Shown: positions 11,502 to 22,665 of the stretch, piece by piece
Numbering within the stretch: the stretch's first letter is position 1
How the letters are laid out: each line of letters begins with the position of its first letter
Source: Sphaerulina vaccinii
Lineage: Eukaryota; Ascomycota; Dothideomycetes; Mycosphaerellales; Mycosphaerellaceae
Direction of reading: 5' to 3'
Assembly (NCBI GenBank): GCA_022570795.1
Contig: JAKUDP010000016.1
Location: 620,001 to 684,000 of the forward strand
DNA: 64,000 nt
The notes under the pieces: model-generated
What the model saw: the letters and a program-made list of their open reading frames with translations, nothing else
Told to the model about the DNA's origin: nothing
Databases searched by the model: none
Program-made: the position numbers and the translations under genes

Positions 11502-12786
11502 CCTGACTCTTTCACTTGCTAGATCATCCAGAGATGTGAAGCTGTATTGTACTTCAACGCAAAGGAAATGCAGATCCCATCTGCTGACAAATTTGGAGAG
11601 GGGTTCGAAGAAGTCTGAAAGTCTGTATTGATCGATGCGAGCATCGTGCTGTATAGGAATAGTGAAGCTGTAGAAGAGCGAACGCTATGCTTCGCCCGCG
11701 CTCCTTCGCTTGTTTCACCTCATCCTCGAACCTCATGTTTCTGCCACCTTTGCTCCTTCAGCTTCACCTTCGTGTTAGCTTCGTTCCCTGCTTCCCTGAC
11801 CGCTGAGGCTTCGATCAGGCGGACGGAGAAGTCTCTGCGCGTCTCGGCTGGAGTGGCATATTGAGATGCTGCGTGGAAGCCGAATAAGACAAGCCTGGAA
11901 ACGTGACGGGAAGTTCACACTCGAATCTTTCGTGGTTCTGCGCGTCTTCTGAAAACTCCTTTCACTCCTCAAATCTGAGCTCGCCTTGTGTCTGCGCAGC
12001 TTGTGAGGACCTCGCCATCATCGTGTTTGTCGAAGCGTCCAATGATCCGCCGGTCTGCGATCGTGATGGACGGCCAGTGCTTCTATGGCAAGTTTGGCAA
12101 CCAAAACTCATATTATCCGGGTTCACCCTCACCTCCATCGCTCTTCCCTCGAATTGCCCGCGCCTTCCAGTTGAGTCAAGCCTTGCCACAGGAAGCCCCC
12201 GCAACAAGGCAGTTTCTCAGCGGAATTTATACAAAAGTCCAAAAGAGAAACTTTCGGTGAGACTCGAACTTGATCTGCTTCGAAGGCGACGGCACCTAAA
12301 AGTGCAAAAGAACAGCCCTCGTTCAAGGTTGTTAGCCTTCAGAGGGGTGTTCTTAGGGATTTGATTTAACCCATTCGTTGTGGCGCTGTTAGATCTCACA
12401 GTAATCCTCAAATTGTCCTGACAATTGTAACTGCGCCATTGAGGGTGTTACTGATCATGGATGAGAATGACGCTGCAATTCTCAAACATGTAGCTTGACT
12501 CTTGAGCGGTGCTCGCCCCTTGCACTGTGAGTGGCCGGCTGCAAGAACGCTAGCGCACGCATGTTTGTGGAATGGTATAGAGCTTCAAAGTATCATCATG
12601 TCGATACCTCGCCGAAGGTTCGACATGCGAAATTTTCCTCACAGCATCAATGTTTCTGTCGGGGCTGATCTGTCGTTCCTCATCAAGTCAACATACTGTC
12701 ACAAGCTGGAGGAGTTCTCCGGTAGGCCTTGGAGAAGTTGGAGGTCGTCGTGGTGTTGGAGGCTGTCCATGCTCTTTATCCTTTTC
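11502..12786. other. Intergenic stretch, no gene seen
   Basis: The 1.3 kb between the oxidoreductase start and the end of the EAF gene contains only short overlapping frames (the longest is 153 codons at 11903-12364). It probably holds the oxidoreductase promoter. Confidence 0.4.
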
Positions 12787-14040
12787 TCACTCTTCCTCAC
12801 TTTCTTCCTCCTCGTCATCTGCCGCCATTGCGAGCGCAAGCTGCTTCTCCATATCGTCATCTTCTTCTTCACCGGGCGCACCAACTCCACTAACACTCGG
12901 CCGATGAGACTGGGCTTGTGCTGGAGAAGGCAGAGCGAGGTGCTCTTCGACATCGGCGTCATCGTCCTCGAGTACCAGCTCTCCATCGTCATCGCCATTC
13001 TCAAGCACAAGCTCGCTTTGCTCTTGATCATCCTCCACATCACTCCCATCGCCAAAGTCAAACTCGTATTCCTGGACCTCTGGCTCATCATCCTTCTCAG
13101 CAGCCAAGCCTGGACTACTGGCAGCAGATGCAAGACTGATGGGACCAGTACTCAGTGCGCCGTTGAGCGCCCATGCCATGGCCCCTGGTACTCTAGGAGG
13201 CTTGTCTGTTACTGAAGTCTCGTTCTCCAGGATGAGCTCGCCTGTGTCATCTATGGATGGCTTGCGTATCGATGCCTTGCGGTCCATGCGAATCTTCGGT
13301 GCTTCCGCATTGGCTTTCGAGCTGGAAGCCTTTGCAGGAGGCGGCGCCTCCTCGCCTGCCTTGACGCGCTTCGCGTTCGCGTTCGCTTTGGTCGCAGCAG
13401 GCTTTCGCTTAACAGGAGCTTTTGCTTTCGCAGCTGGCTTGGCCGATCGAGCAGCGGGTGGTGGACGCGCAGCGGGCTGTACCACAGGTGTCCCAAGATT
13501 GCTACGACTGGACTCAGCCACTGACTGACTGGACTCTGTTTTCTCCAACTCTGCCTTCAGAAATTGGCGATAGTCGAACGGATTCGACGCATCTGGCTCA
13601 TCGTCGTCTCCGAACAAGTCATCCCCGCCCACAGGTTCGGAGAGATGTGGATGCAATCGTTCAAGCTTCGCAGCATCGCTCTCTGTAGGTGTACTGATCA
13701 GATTGAAGGCGTGTATACCATCCAGCCTTTCTAGTACCATCTCTCTATCCTTCCCTTCTCCTTTGACCACCAGCACGAAAGTGCCTTCATCTTGTCCATA
13801 CTCTCCACGATAAGTGTATTGTCCACCTTCTACCTCCAGCAAAAGCTCGTTTCCTGCGGATCCTGAGCTTATGGATGCTTTCACATCATCCACTTGCCTC
13901 AGTGCAGGTTTGTGGTTGTACCGTATACTGGTGAAGCGTGTTGTTGCGTCCGATGGTTTCGAGATGCTAGCGCCTAAGTGGATTGGGTATGTCGCTTGGG
14001 ACTTCCCACTCAGATCGATAGGACCATGCACGGCTGCCAT
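12787..14040 (-). CDS. ELL-associated factor EAF-type transcription elongation protein
   Basis: A single exon encodes about 417 residues from ATG 14040; an in-frame ATG at 14115 would add 25 residues unlike the family. The N-terminal third (ISKPSDATTRFTSIRYNHKP, then EGGQYTYRGEYGQDEGTFVLV and MVLERLDGIHAFNLISTP) matches the EAF N-terminal domain, which binds ELL and stimulates RNA polymerase II elongation in the nucleus. A DDLFGDDDEPD motif follows. The rest is low complexity: an Ala/Lys/Pro block (AKPAAKAKAPVKRKPAATKA) and a strongly acidic C-terminus ending EEEESEEE, as is usual for EAF activation regions. Same strand as the oxidoreductase downstream, but with a 1.3-kb gap. Confidence 0.85.
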   Translation of the reverse strand: MAAVHGPIDLSGKSQATYPIHLGASISKPSDATTRFTSIRYNHKPALRQVDDVKASISSGSAGNELLLEVEGGQYTYRGEYGQDEGTFVLVVKGEGKDREMVLERLDGIHAFNLISTPTESDAAKLERLHPHLSEPVGGDDLFGDDDEPDASNPFDYRQFLKAELEKTESSQSVAESSRSNLGTPVVQPAARPPPAARSAKPAAKAKAPVKRKPAATKANANAKRVKAGEEAPPPAKASSSKANAEAPKIRMDRKASIRKPSIDDTGELILENETSVTDKPPRVPGAMAWALNGALSTGPISLASAASSPGLAAEKDDEPEVQEYEFDFGDGSDVEDDQEQSELVLENGDDDGELVLEDDDADVEEHLALPSPAQAQSHRPSVSGVGAPGEEEDDDMEKQLALAMAADDEEEESEEE

Positions 14041-15031
14041 GATGTTGACCACCAGCAAGTATGGGAGGTGAGAGGAAGCATTGAAGTGTCTACATAATGC
14101 TATTTTGCATGACACGAGATTCTTTGTTCACGAAAGAGAGCTGAGCAGCTGATGTGGAACCTTGAATGATGTCCGTCCGCGGCTTCCTCGCTTGGTTGAC
14201 CCAGCGTGCAGTGAGGCTGGAAGGCGGACCGAAACACTAGTTCTATATATTCGGGTCATGGCGCTCACAACCTGGTTGTCTTCTCACTACTCTCGTCTTT
14301 GTCGACGATCATTCTCACTTAACAAGGCCGCTTCTGGCATTTCAGGCTGTTACTACGGTATCCTCTCTGGCTGTGTTCGCGGTTTGAGCAGAGGTTGCCA
14401 GATGCTCAACAGCGAAGTTTTCGGGAAGAAAGTCTGAGACCAGGGAGACCAGAAGGGCTAGCATGAGTGGCACCAGAATGCACGAGGACGAACCCACATT
14501 AAGTACTGTAACCTGCACACGAGGAGCGGAAGCCAATCAACAGTGAACAGGAGACCTACCAAGCTGTGGAATGCGGACTCCATATTCACCGCACTATGTT
14601 TTTGACGACACACTTATAGCGACACTGGACACCGACTATCAGCATCTTCGAGGTCTAGATCTTGGCGATAGGAACACGATAGCCTATTCCTATGTCTGAT
14701 AGCTATGCTGCCAGCAACAGCTTTGTTGTTAACTTGGACGCTAGCATCGAAGCCTCTGAAGGTTGTCTCGACTTCGACCACAAAGGCCAAGTATGAGAGT
14801 GCTCATGTTCTCAAGTGTCAGGAATCATGTTATGAGGCAGGAAATTCGGTTCTGTGCTCTCTGGGGCACAAAGAGGTTACAGGCTCATGCTGCCGACTGG
14901 CTTGTCATATTCAGGTTGCTCTAATACTGCTGTTCCTACGGAATTTCTTCAGTATGGCACTCTCGCTATGCTCGCTCGCTCGGTCCGATGTGACCCGACA
15001 AACTTTCACGACTACGTCGATTTATGAGGTA
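14041..15031. other. Intergenic stretch up to the Tc1 remnant
   Basis: About 1 kb without a convincing gene. Two weak possibilities are noted among the rejected items: a 110-codon plus frame at 14705-15037 and a two-exon minus reading at 14583-14342. Confidence 0.4.
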
Positions 15032-16376
15032 CAGTAAGCGGTCATAAAGAATCGTCGCCTGCCAAGAATTCGGAAAACCATGTATTCTTCAGAGGTGTAA
15101 TAACGTTGATTGCACAACACAGAGTGGTCTATATAGGCTCAAATTCTCGTGGTATATAGCTGAATGTAGTGGCTATCGAATAGATCGATTGGTGTTACTT
15201 AGAACTATATATACTAACTATCTGCATCGATTACAGCCTAGCACCTATCTTCTATACTTTCTAGGTACTTCCTTACTATCCTCTTATCTATATATCTCTA
15301 TATATATAGTAGATATAAATATAGGTAGTTCTATATATTTTTCTTACTTATTAGATTGTCTAACTAAGAGTATATATTATATATTACCTTTTTTAGGTAT
15401 AGCTATATATACTTAATATAGTTCAAATTAGGTAAATAAGGTAGCTAATCTATAAATATTTTAATATCTAGTTTCTCGAAGTACTTGCATACTAATAATA
15501 CTATATAGATAGGAGTATTGTTTTATTAGAAGACTATTCTAGGCTCGTAGAAAGGAACTAGTCTATCTAATAGTATATCTATATATAACCTCGTAGAGTA
15601 GCCTTACCTTGCGCTATCTAGGTCCCTCGCTATAATAATTAACTTAGAGTATTTATAGTCTCTATATATTATATACTATACTATAATAGATATATCTTTG
15701 CCCTTTCTATAGGTCTCTATTATTTCCTTATTCTATTTCTTATATAGATAGTGCTAGTACTACTTTCTATTCTTGCTAGAGCTATACTCTAAGCTATACT
15801 CGTCTAAGAAGATATATTATATCTATCTTTCTAGTATTAAATAGATATATTCGCGCGCGAATTAAAGCCTTAAATAAACGTATATATTTAGCTATTAACT
15901 TAGGCCTCTTCTTATATACCTAGTTAGTAAGCCTGCAGTTCTTTAGTATATACTTAAGTATGCTATCCGAGGCTATAAGACTAGTCTTATTCCTAAGCTC
16001 TTTATATATTAACTTGGGCTCCTATCGCGCAATGCGAATAACCTTCCTTCTATCTTGATTATCGAAAACGCATAGACGACTAGGGCTCTTATTGTTCTCG
16101 TAGGATTGGCGTTTGTCGACGCGTGCAAGTAGTAATTTTATCGTGGATTCGGGGATGTTTTCGGAGGCTCGGATTTCGCGCACTAGTGCGCTAGCATACG
16201 CAGCTCTATAAACACGAGCTTTTGTAGCTAGCGAGAGGTGCTTATTACGCTGAGGATTGTGAGATATTGGAGCCAGAGGCGTGCGTGGAGGCATGTTGTG
16301 TTGTATTGAAGTGACTATATAGAAAATGGTTGATGACGCGTAACGCGCCAAGACGAAGCTTTATGACCTAGTACTG
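15032..16376 (-). mobile_element. RIP-degraded Tc1/mariner transposon, 1345 bp, termini intact
   Basis: Imperfect terminal inverted repeats of about 25 bp begin CAGTA at 15032 and end TACTG at 16376. They share a GGTCATAAAG core and a TCGTC end, and TA dinucleotides flank both ends (15030-15031 and 16377-16378). On the minus strand, 16294 to about 15190 encodes a transposase carcass. It has an N-terminal helix-turn-helix region (LSLATKARVY, IPESTIKLLLARV) and, further on, degraded DDE_3 segments resembling the DNAPIHTA and PPYSPDLNPIEH hallmarks of Tc1. Many stops, mainly TAG where Trp is expected, and at least one frame shift break it. Bases 15180-16020 are extremely A/T-rich with almost no CpA or TpG, the footprint of repeat-induced point mutation. 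Confidence 0.9.
16022..16294 (-). pseudogene. Tc1-type transposase N-terminal fragment (helix-turn-helix)
   Basis: This is the only part of the transposase still open: about 90 residues from MPPRTPLAPISHN, with a DNA-binding helix-turn-helix pattern. It ends at a stop exactly where the RIP-mutated A/T-rich part starts. Base composition here is near the genome average, unlike the adjoining 850 bp, and homology to transposases continues beyond the stop. It is therefore a broken gene and not a small gene of its own. Confidence 0.75.
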
Positions 16377-16639
16377 TACCTATACAAGCCGGGGCTTCCA
16401 TGTCGGCATATCGAAAGCTGCACACCTTCATATCACGCTGCGAGACGCGGAAGAATGTCGATCCTCCGCACTCAAGATCACGCTAAGGTCAAGTTCTGCT
16501 ATTCCTGTCTGGCTTCGCTCCTCGTCTTACGGGAAGTGGAGTCCAGGACATGGGAGATATAGCCGGAGTAGAAGAGAGATGATTACATGCCAGTCTCGAC
16601 AAAGCTTCTGACCTCAAGGCCATCATCTCAACTCACAAA

Positions 16640-18010
16640 ATGACAAGAGCCATTTCGACATTGCTGCTGGCATTGCCATGCCTAGCACATGCAGTGACAT
16701 TCTTTCCCCTTCTCGACCAGACGGATACAAAAGGTGTTCCTATTCAAGCTCACGGCGGCAACATTATCCAAGCACAGAATGGCGACGGCTCATGGTACTG
16801 GTTTGGAGAAGACAAAACGAATTGGACAACAACGGGCGTCTTTAATGGAGTATCATGCTACACATCTCCCGACCTGGGCACATGGACGAATGTCGGCCAT
16901 GTTCTTTCGCCCATCGCTGGTACCAACATCTCTTCCTCACGAATAGTAGAAAGACCGAAAGTCCTCTACAACGACAAGAATGCCGAATATGTCATGTGGT
17001 TCCATGGTGACAACTCCAGCTACGGTGACGCTCAAGTCGGAGTCGCAACGAGCAAGACCATTGATGGCCAGTATGAGTGGAAGGGCAACTTCAAGCCCTT
17101 TGGCAATGACAGTCGCGATATGACGATCTACAAGGATCCTGATACCTCCGAAGCATATCTTATCTTCGCAACATCCGGAAACGCAGACTTCCAGATCGCA
17201 ACTTTAGACGATGACTACTACGATGTCGTTGAAGCAATCTACACCTTCCGACAAGTGTTCCAAGAGGCTCCAGGCGTCTTCAAGATCGATGGAAAGTTCT
17301 ACCTTCTCTTCTCTCCTCAGGATGGCTGGACGCCTACAGACAATGGCTACCATGTTGCCGATAGCATGTCCGGCCCCTGGACTGACGCGACATTGCTGCA
17401 CCCTACTGGAGCTTATGCGTATCTCACTCAGAATGCCTACGACATCACGATCAAAGGTTCCGAGAAGACTTTCTATCTCTATCTTGGAGATCATTGGAAT
17501 GCAAACAACCTAGGCGCGTCAAGCTACGCGTTCTATCCTGTGCTATACAACGGTACAGGACTGGTTCTTCATCCCACAGGAGGTTGGGATCTTGACCTTG
17601 AAACTGGAGAATGGTCCGATCTCCCGTTCACATTGTTCACAGCAGAAAACTCGACCACACCTGACACCCAACTCGTGTCGTGCGACTCTGGCTGCGCTGG
17701 AGGTTTAGCAGCGAACATGACCAGTACTGAGAACTTCTTCTCTTTCACTTGGGATGGTGGAGAGGGAGACTATATTGTACAGATCTTGTATACCTATCCT
17801 GGAGCGAAGAATGCTTTCAGGCATGTCTATGCTACTGTGGATGGGGAGGAAGTGGACGCTTGGGCGCTGTTGGAGACGACGAGGGCGCAGACCTTTGCGC
17901 AGAGGGCTCCATTGCCGCTGAAGCTGGAGGAGGGAAGTGAAGTTGTGCTGAAGATGGCGGAGAGTGGATTAGAGGTCAGGATCGAGGGAGTGGAGGTGTA
18001 CGATCTGTGA
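16640..18010 (+). CDS. Secreted glycoside hydrolase family 43 (exo-beta-1,3-galactanase-like)
   Basis: A single exon encodes 456 residues. The signal peptide is about residues 1-18 (MTRAISTLLLALPCLAHA). The catalytic five-blade region follows immediately, with VPIQAHGGNIIQAQNGDGSW then YWFGEDKT, SRIVERPKVLYN, SRDMTIYKDPD, FQEAPGVFKIDGKFYLLFS and YDITIKG. This pattern is that of GH43 subfamily 24 enzymes, which release galactose from the beta-1,3-galactan backbone of plant arabinogalactan proteins. From about residue 330 a beta-rich C-terminal domain (FFSFTWDGGEGDYIVQILY...) looks like a CBM35/CBM6-type carbohydrate-binding module. Several N-glycosylation sequons are present. It is likely extracellular and used on plant cell wall glycoproteins. 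The start lies about 260 bp from the Tc1 remnant. Substrate is inferred from the subfamily, not shown. Confidence 0.85.
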   Translation: MTRAISTLLLALPCLAHAVTFFPLLDQTDTKGVPIQAHGGNIIQAQNGDGSWYWFGEDKTNWTTTGVFNGVSCYTSPDLGTWTNVGHVLSPIAGTNISSSRIVERPKVLYNDKNAEYVMWFHGDNSSYGDAQVGVATSKTIDGQYEWKGNFKPFGNDSRDMTIYKDPDTSEAYLIFATSGNADFQIATLDDDYYDVVEAIYTFRQVFQEAPGVFKIDGKFYLLFSPQDGWTPTDNGYHVADSMSGPWTDATLLHPTGAYAYLTQNAYDITIKGSEKTFYLYLGDHWNANNLGASSYAFYPVLYNGTGLVLHPTGGWDLDLETGEWSDLPFTLFTAENSTTPDTQLVSCDSGCAGGLAANMTSTENFFSFTWDGGEGDYIVQILYTYPGAKNAFRHVYATVDGEEVDAWALLETTRAQTFAQRAPLPLKLEEGSEVVLKMAESGLEVRIEGVEVYDL

Positions 18011-18230
18011 GTGCAGGTATCGAACATAGTAAGTTACGAATAACAGAAGTGCTCGCCCGGCTTGAGTGATGGCAGACAATATGCCTCTATTATTCACGAT
18101 TCACATGTGACTAATGCAATCATTTCGCGCTAGCAGGGTTTAAAGTGGAGTAAATCAATTGATATACAACACGCTTTCTGCTGCACTTCCTCTCACAAAC
18201 ATACAACATCGACAGAGTCATCAGCCGAAA

Positions 18231-19299
18231 ATGTCGAGGTAAGGTGTTCTTCCAGTACACACATCGAGCATAGGTGACTAATGCAGAATAGCACTTCTCC
18301 TGGCAACGAAGTCGCCGAGGTTGATTTCGAGAATGTTCTGAGTGAGCTCTTCAACAGCATTCCCGAGGAGTCTCAGTAAGTCGCAAACTCCCTCTTTCCA
18401 TCGCTTGCAGTATGTTGACGGGCAGCAGGCCTCCTGGGAATGATGCCGACGTGGACAGCTCAAGCCTCGAGCAGCCATCGCTGGAAGAGCAAATGGATTC
18501 GTATGAGCTCGCTAGCGCTGTACAACTGCAGAAGCACATCTCCTCGACAGAGCGATACCTTTCAACACTGAAGCGGCAGCTGTCCAAGATGAATGCAAGA
18601 ATCCAGAGCCGTAAGGTCGTACAGAACTGTCCGTTCCTCAAGAAACTGCCGGCCGAGTTGCGCAACCAGGTCTACGAACTGGCTTTGAGGACCGAGAACG
18701 TCTCATGTGCTGCTTCAGCGCTCAATCTACTCCAAGAGTTGCCATTCGCGGAAGAAGATGCTCAGGCACCGATCGATCTATTTCACGCCACTCCACCAAG
18801 CAAGTCGCTTGTCATGACATGCCATCAAATTCGAAACGAAACGCGCGAGATGTATCGACAAGCGTATCGAAAGTACTGGACAGAACAACACTTCTTCGTC
18901 TGCAGGGACGACTGGAACTCAGAGAAAGAAGGGAGATCATCAGATCTGCTCAAGATCTTCGCAATAGACCTCAAGGATGGCATTGGTATGATCAGCCCTG
19001 GTGACTTCAGCAACATGCGGTATTTCGAGATCTCGGGATCCTACATGGGCGAGCCTAATTCGTTCTGGGCATACACACGACTTGAGGACAGCAGGGTGTG
19101 GCATTGCGAACTGTTCGATGGCGTGACTCCCTCCGAGTCGTTCTACTGTTGGGCTGCGTCCGATTCCTGGGCTGCGTCCGATACCGCTTGGGAACAAGAT
19201 GTGGATGAGAACGAAGCGAAATCCAAGGCTGCTCTTGTCAATCCTCCACAGGTGTTGCACGAAGTAGCAGCTTCCTTGTTGCTACAACCCAAAGTATGA
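18231..19299 (+). CDS. 2EXR/F-box-like domain protein, copy 1 of a tandem pair
   Basis: Three exons, 18231..18238, 18292..18375 and 18411..19299, give 326 residues. The first exon is only eight bases (Met-Ser-Ser with the next exon). Residues of about 55-100 form a predicted coiled coil (LQKHISSTERYLSTLKRQLS). Near residue 125 comes FLKKLPAELRNQVYELAL, the F-box-like/2EXR opening typical of the large fungal family of such proteins. SLVMTCHQIRNETREMYRQA continues the module. Family members are often putative adaptors, but no partner or substrate is known here. The gene sits just upstream of a diverged copy with the same exon 1 and the same domain, so the two arose by tandem duplication. Near the C-terminus a short direct repeat (CWAASDSWAASD) is visible. 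Confidence 0.75.
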
Positions 19300-19853
19300 A
19301 CGAGACGGAGCGGGAGAGGTGCAACTTTGCAAGAGAAATGGCAACTGCTACAATACTCCTTGCTATTTGACGATGACCGACCAAGCTAGCTGATATAGAT
19401 GCTATGGCATCTCTACAGGCAAGTGAGCGCCGAGGCATTGTCGGTAGACCCAGAGCGCGATTACAAGGAGCAGCGCTATCAGAGATAGATGATGTTATAA
19501 CAACCCACCTCATTGACCTAGTGAGGTTCTGGCCAGCTTGCTAGTCCCTCTCCACTGCCAACGACAGCGCCCACGCCGCGTCGATCACGGACCGACCAAT
19601 ACGCAGGATTGCGAGAAGGATCGGAGGCATTCGTTGTTCAAATTCGACTTGACACGTCAATTACTCTCCATTATTTGAGTCGTACCACAGCGTATTGTAT
19701 GCATAACTTTGCACGTGGGAGTGGAGTAAAAAGCCGTGGTCACGCTAGCGGGGGTGAACCATAAGTGAAGATTGTGGTACTCATACTCATATTTATCTCG
19801 CACCTCTTCAGTACTCTTTCTCAAGGTGCGACTTCGTCAAAGTCATCACCAGA

Positions 19854-20713
19854 ATGTCGAGGTAAGTCTTTTCGCACATCCGGTCATGAAACACAAGAGT
19901 CTAATTCATCATAGCGCTACTGCTCCGAGTGACTGCACGAATGGTGGATTACAGATCAAAGGCCGTTACGCCGTCCTTCTGCGCGAGCATATTGTTCTGA
20001 CGCGGGAGTCCTTAGCCGTGATGGAGTAACAGCTGTCTGAACTTACGACAAAGTGCTTGTTCCTCGCGAAGCTGCCAGCTGAAATCCGCAACGAGATCTA
20101 CAAGTTTGTCTTCACAGTCGATGAGACCTCGCCTGCTACCTACGCTCCTCTTGCACTCCTGGCCGAGCTACCCTTTGCGGACCAAAATGCAGAAGCATCG
20201 ATCGACCTTCTCCACGCTGCACCGCCAGACAAGTCATTAGCGATGACGTGTCGACAGATCTACAGCGAGTCTCGTTGGCTTTATCGCGCAGCCTATCGAG
20301 ATTACTGGACTGAACAGAAGTTCCATGTCTGTTGGAGTATTGACAATCCAAACATAGCGCGGGCGCTTTCCCAGTTCGCGGCAGCTTTGTTGCAGAGAAA
20401 TGGAAGAATCAAGCCTGACAACATCAGCAACATTCGGCATCTGACCGCCTCTGAGGTCAAGCATTCGAGTTCCGACGACGCTAGAATCGAACACACCAGA
20501 CTCGAATGTAAATTTGTGTGGCGTCGTGAGGTATCCCAGACGACGCCACCGCTCTACTTCTGGGCAGAAACGACGGCCCCTTCTGATGAAGAATGGGCCG
20601 CGGACTATAATGAGGAAACTGCTGTGAAGAAAGCAGCACTCGTGGCCGATGTCGCTCTGATCTACAGGCAGACAGGTTGGTTCTTCGACACTCTGAGCAA
20701 GGACTTTTCTTGA
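19854..20713 (+). pseudogene. 2EXR/F-box-like protein, copy 2, interrupted by an in-frame TAA
   Basis: Exon 1 (19854..19861, again ATGTCGAG) and an intron to 19914 match copy 1. The second exon, 19915..20713, then reads through a region aligned to the copy 1 coiled coil and into FLAKLPAEIRNEIYKFVFTV, LLAELPFADQNAEASIDLLH and SLAMTCRQIYSESRWLYRAA. The frame is stopped by TAA at 20027-20029, just before the domain. No ATG lies between that stop and the domain core, so the downstream part cannot easily be started anew. A CAA-to-TAA change would explain the stop. No intron that removes the stop is apparent. The rest of the frame is intact to 20713, so loss is recent, or the stop is a sequencing error. 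Confidence 0.65.
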
Positions 20714-20842
20714 AGCGAGCGTATTCGAAGAGCGATATGCGAATGTCTTGATCCTCCATGGAAAGCTAAAGGAGCTTGACAAGTCTGGTCGTAAAGCGAG
20801 TATAAGTCTTGCTCCCAGAGTCAGCGGAACGTATGCGTACCT

Positions 20843-21749
20843 CTAGTCAATATCATGGTCATCTCCATGAAAGAACCTCAAAATCGCACTAGCAACAACT
20901 TCTCCATCATGCTCCATATGTGCCGTCTCCTTCGCATATTCCACAGCTTTCTTATCTTCATCTGTATCAATAGCTCCAGATTTGATCCTCATCTCAACCT
21001 GCCTCTTGATGTTCGTCTCATCCAATCCCAGATGCCCTTGACTTGAGAACAATCGATCCTTGATATATAGTCCCTGGATCTTCGTGTGCTTGGTAGAAGC
21101 CCAGATATGCACTTTCTGTCCCTTCTCCAGCAGATTTGTTGTCTCATGTGAAGGTAAAGTTGTCACTTGATCTTGATGCATTTGATGTACATCAAGAGTT
21201 TTGTCTTTAGTCTTGAACAGCTTCTGGCCAATGTGTGAAAGGTCCATTTCCGTATGTGCCAGCTCCCACTTCTCGCCTTCTTCAGGTTCTACCTTGCATC
21301 CGAGAGTGCGAGCTAGAAGTTGGTGACCGAAGCAAATACCAGCGAACTTGATATCTGGTCGTGTCTTCCATAATTTGCGGATGAGAGCGCTGAGTTTGTG
21401 AACCCATTAATCGTCGCCATGAGCATCGTACATGCTGCCTGTAATCAGGATGGCATGAACGTCATCTGGAATCTCTGCAGCTGAGGGTACATGACCCTTG
21501 TGGCCTTGTTTCTGTAGCATGTGTGAGCGATGATATAAGCATGGTCCTTAGGAGATGATATACCTCGTCCTCCACCACAAAATGCATATCTACCTCAATG
21601 CCAAGAGGAGGATCATGATTGTTTCCAGCAGTCGTGAAGAGTTTGTCGATGATCTCGCCGAAGCCGCCAGTCTCTTCCATAGTATCTGGATGAGTCTCAT
21701 CTGTCTCGAGGACAAGCATCTTGACTGTCTCTTGTGCCTTTGAGATCAT
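20843..21749 (-). pseudogene. Class I glutamine amidotransferase-like protein with an in-frame TAA
   Basis: Two exons, 21749..21564 and 21511..20843 (52-bp intron, GTATAT donor, CTACAG acceptor, phase 0), make a frame of about 285 codons. The N-terminus (MLVLETDETHPDT) and central AILITGSMYDAH fit the family. KFAGICFGHQLLARTLG carries the nucleophile Cys, and VHQMHQDQV is near the catalytic His. All match the fungal GMP-synthase-like glutamine amidotransferases that resemble free-standing GATase1 domains. A TAA at 21409..21407, between the GSMYDAH and GICFGHQ motifs, cuts the frame before the active-site Cys. No splice signals that would skip it are seen. Everything after the stop remains open and well conserved, so disruption is recent or an assembly error. 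The gene ends about 130 bp from the broken 2EXR copy, tail to tail. Confidence 0.7.
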
Positions 21750-22657
21750 CTTGGCTGTAGGAAGGTATGTCTGTCTTGCAGAAGAGTTGTTGATTTGTTC
21801 ACCCTTGGGACTTCGCTAAAGAAAGCTGCTACACCTGTATACTGTCAATGTAGTAAGACGATCTGGACTCCTCCAGTAGGACTCCCAGAACATGAAGTCT
21901 GAACTAGCGGCATCGCGATCTTGTCGTCAGCATCCATCACTAGGCGGAGAGCCATACTCTGGTTCATCAAGCACGTCATTACCATCTAGACAGTACAAGA
22001 CAAGCTTCATAGCATATGGCATTTAGTGCAATGAGTTGTGTAAGAAGAATTGGCACGCATGGTAGAAACTGAAGAGCGAGAAAAGCGCCGGTCTTGGCTC
22101 TCAATATATCGTCATCTTGGGGTAGTCTGTGCGGCGACGGCGAGGTACTTTGCCCTTCTCTTTGCCTCCTTTTCGTAAGGCATGATCACGAAAACGACAC
22201 CAAGGGCACGATGGCTATACAAGGCATTCTGCAGAAGTGATACGCATCATGATCGCGAAACCTCAAGCTCGAGCAAGACACGATAGGAGGCAATCATTAG
22301 TTGATCGCGATCAGTGATCAGTCGCTGCAATCCTACATTTCAATCCAACCTGATCTGGAAATACCAGACTAATCATGTCAATGAATGTCAGTTCACAAAG
22401 CTATCTGCAGGCCTCTGTCACGAAGTCACGATTCTGCCCCTGCTGCAGTTCAAGACTCCTTCGTGATCGCATCCGAGACCGAACATGAGCCGATGTGGTC
22501 GTGGGAGGTAACATCGGGATAGATAAAGAAGACCAGCATATGAAGAGGAGAGGTACCACTGACATTCCTTCTAGGCTTCGTCCAGCAGGGTATATCACGT
22601 ATGTAAAAGCTGTGATAGTGCACCATACGATCGGAGTTCGAAGGACTCCACTTCCGA
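21750..22657. other. Intergenic stretch, no gene seen
   Basis: Nine hundred bases with only short frames lie between the amidotransferase remnant and the nested MITEs. Nothing else recognisable. Confidence 0.4.
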
Positions 22658-22665
22658 CTTCTATG

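Noticed and set aside
12250..12300. A TTCGAGTC-like T-loop on the minus strand near 12260
   Set aside because: Flanking bases do not form a T stem or acceptor stem.
14342..14583. A two-exon minus reading (MESAFHSL joined to a 56-residue frame with one hydrophobic stretch)
   Set aside because: The splice sites are acceptable, but a 64-residue product with no known relative arises easily by chance; RNA evidence would be needed.
14705..15037. A 110-codon plus frame with a signal-like start (MLPATALLLTWTLAS)
   Set aside because: It runs into the Tc1 terminal repeat and the rest looks like random sequence; no homologous pattern recognised.
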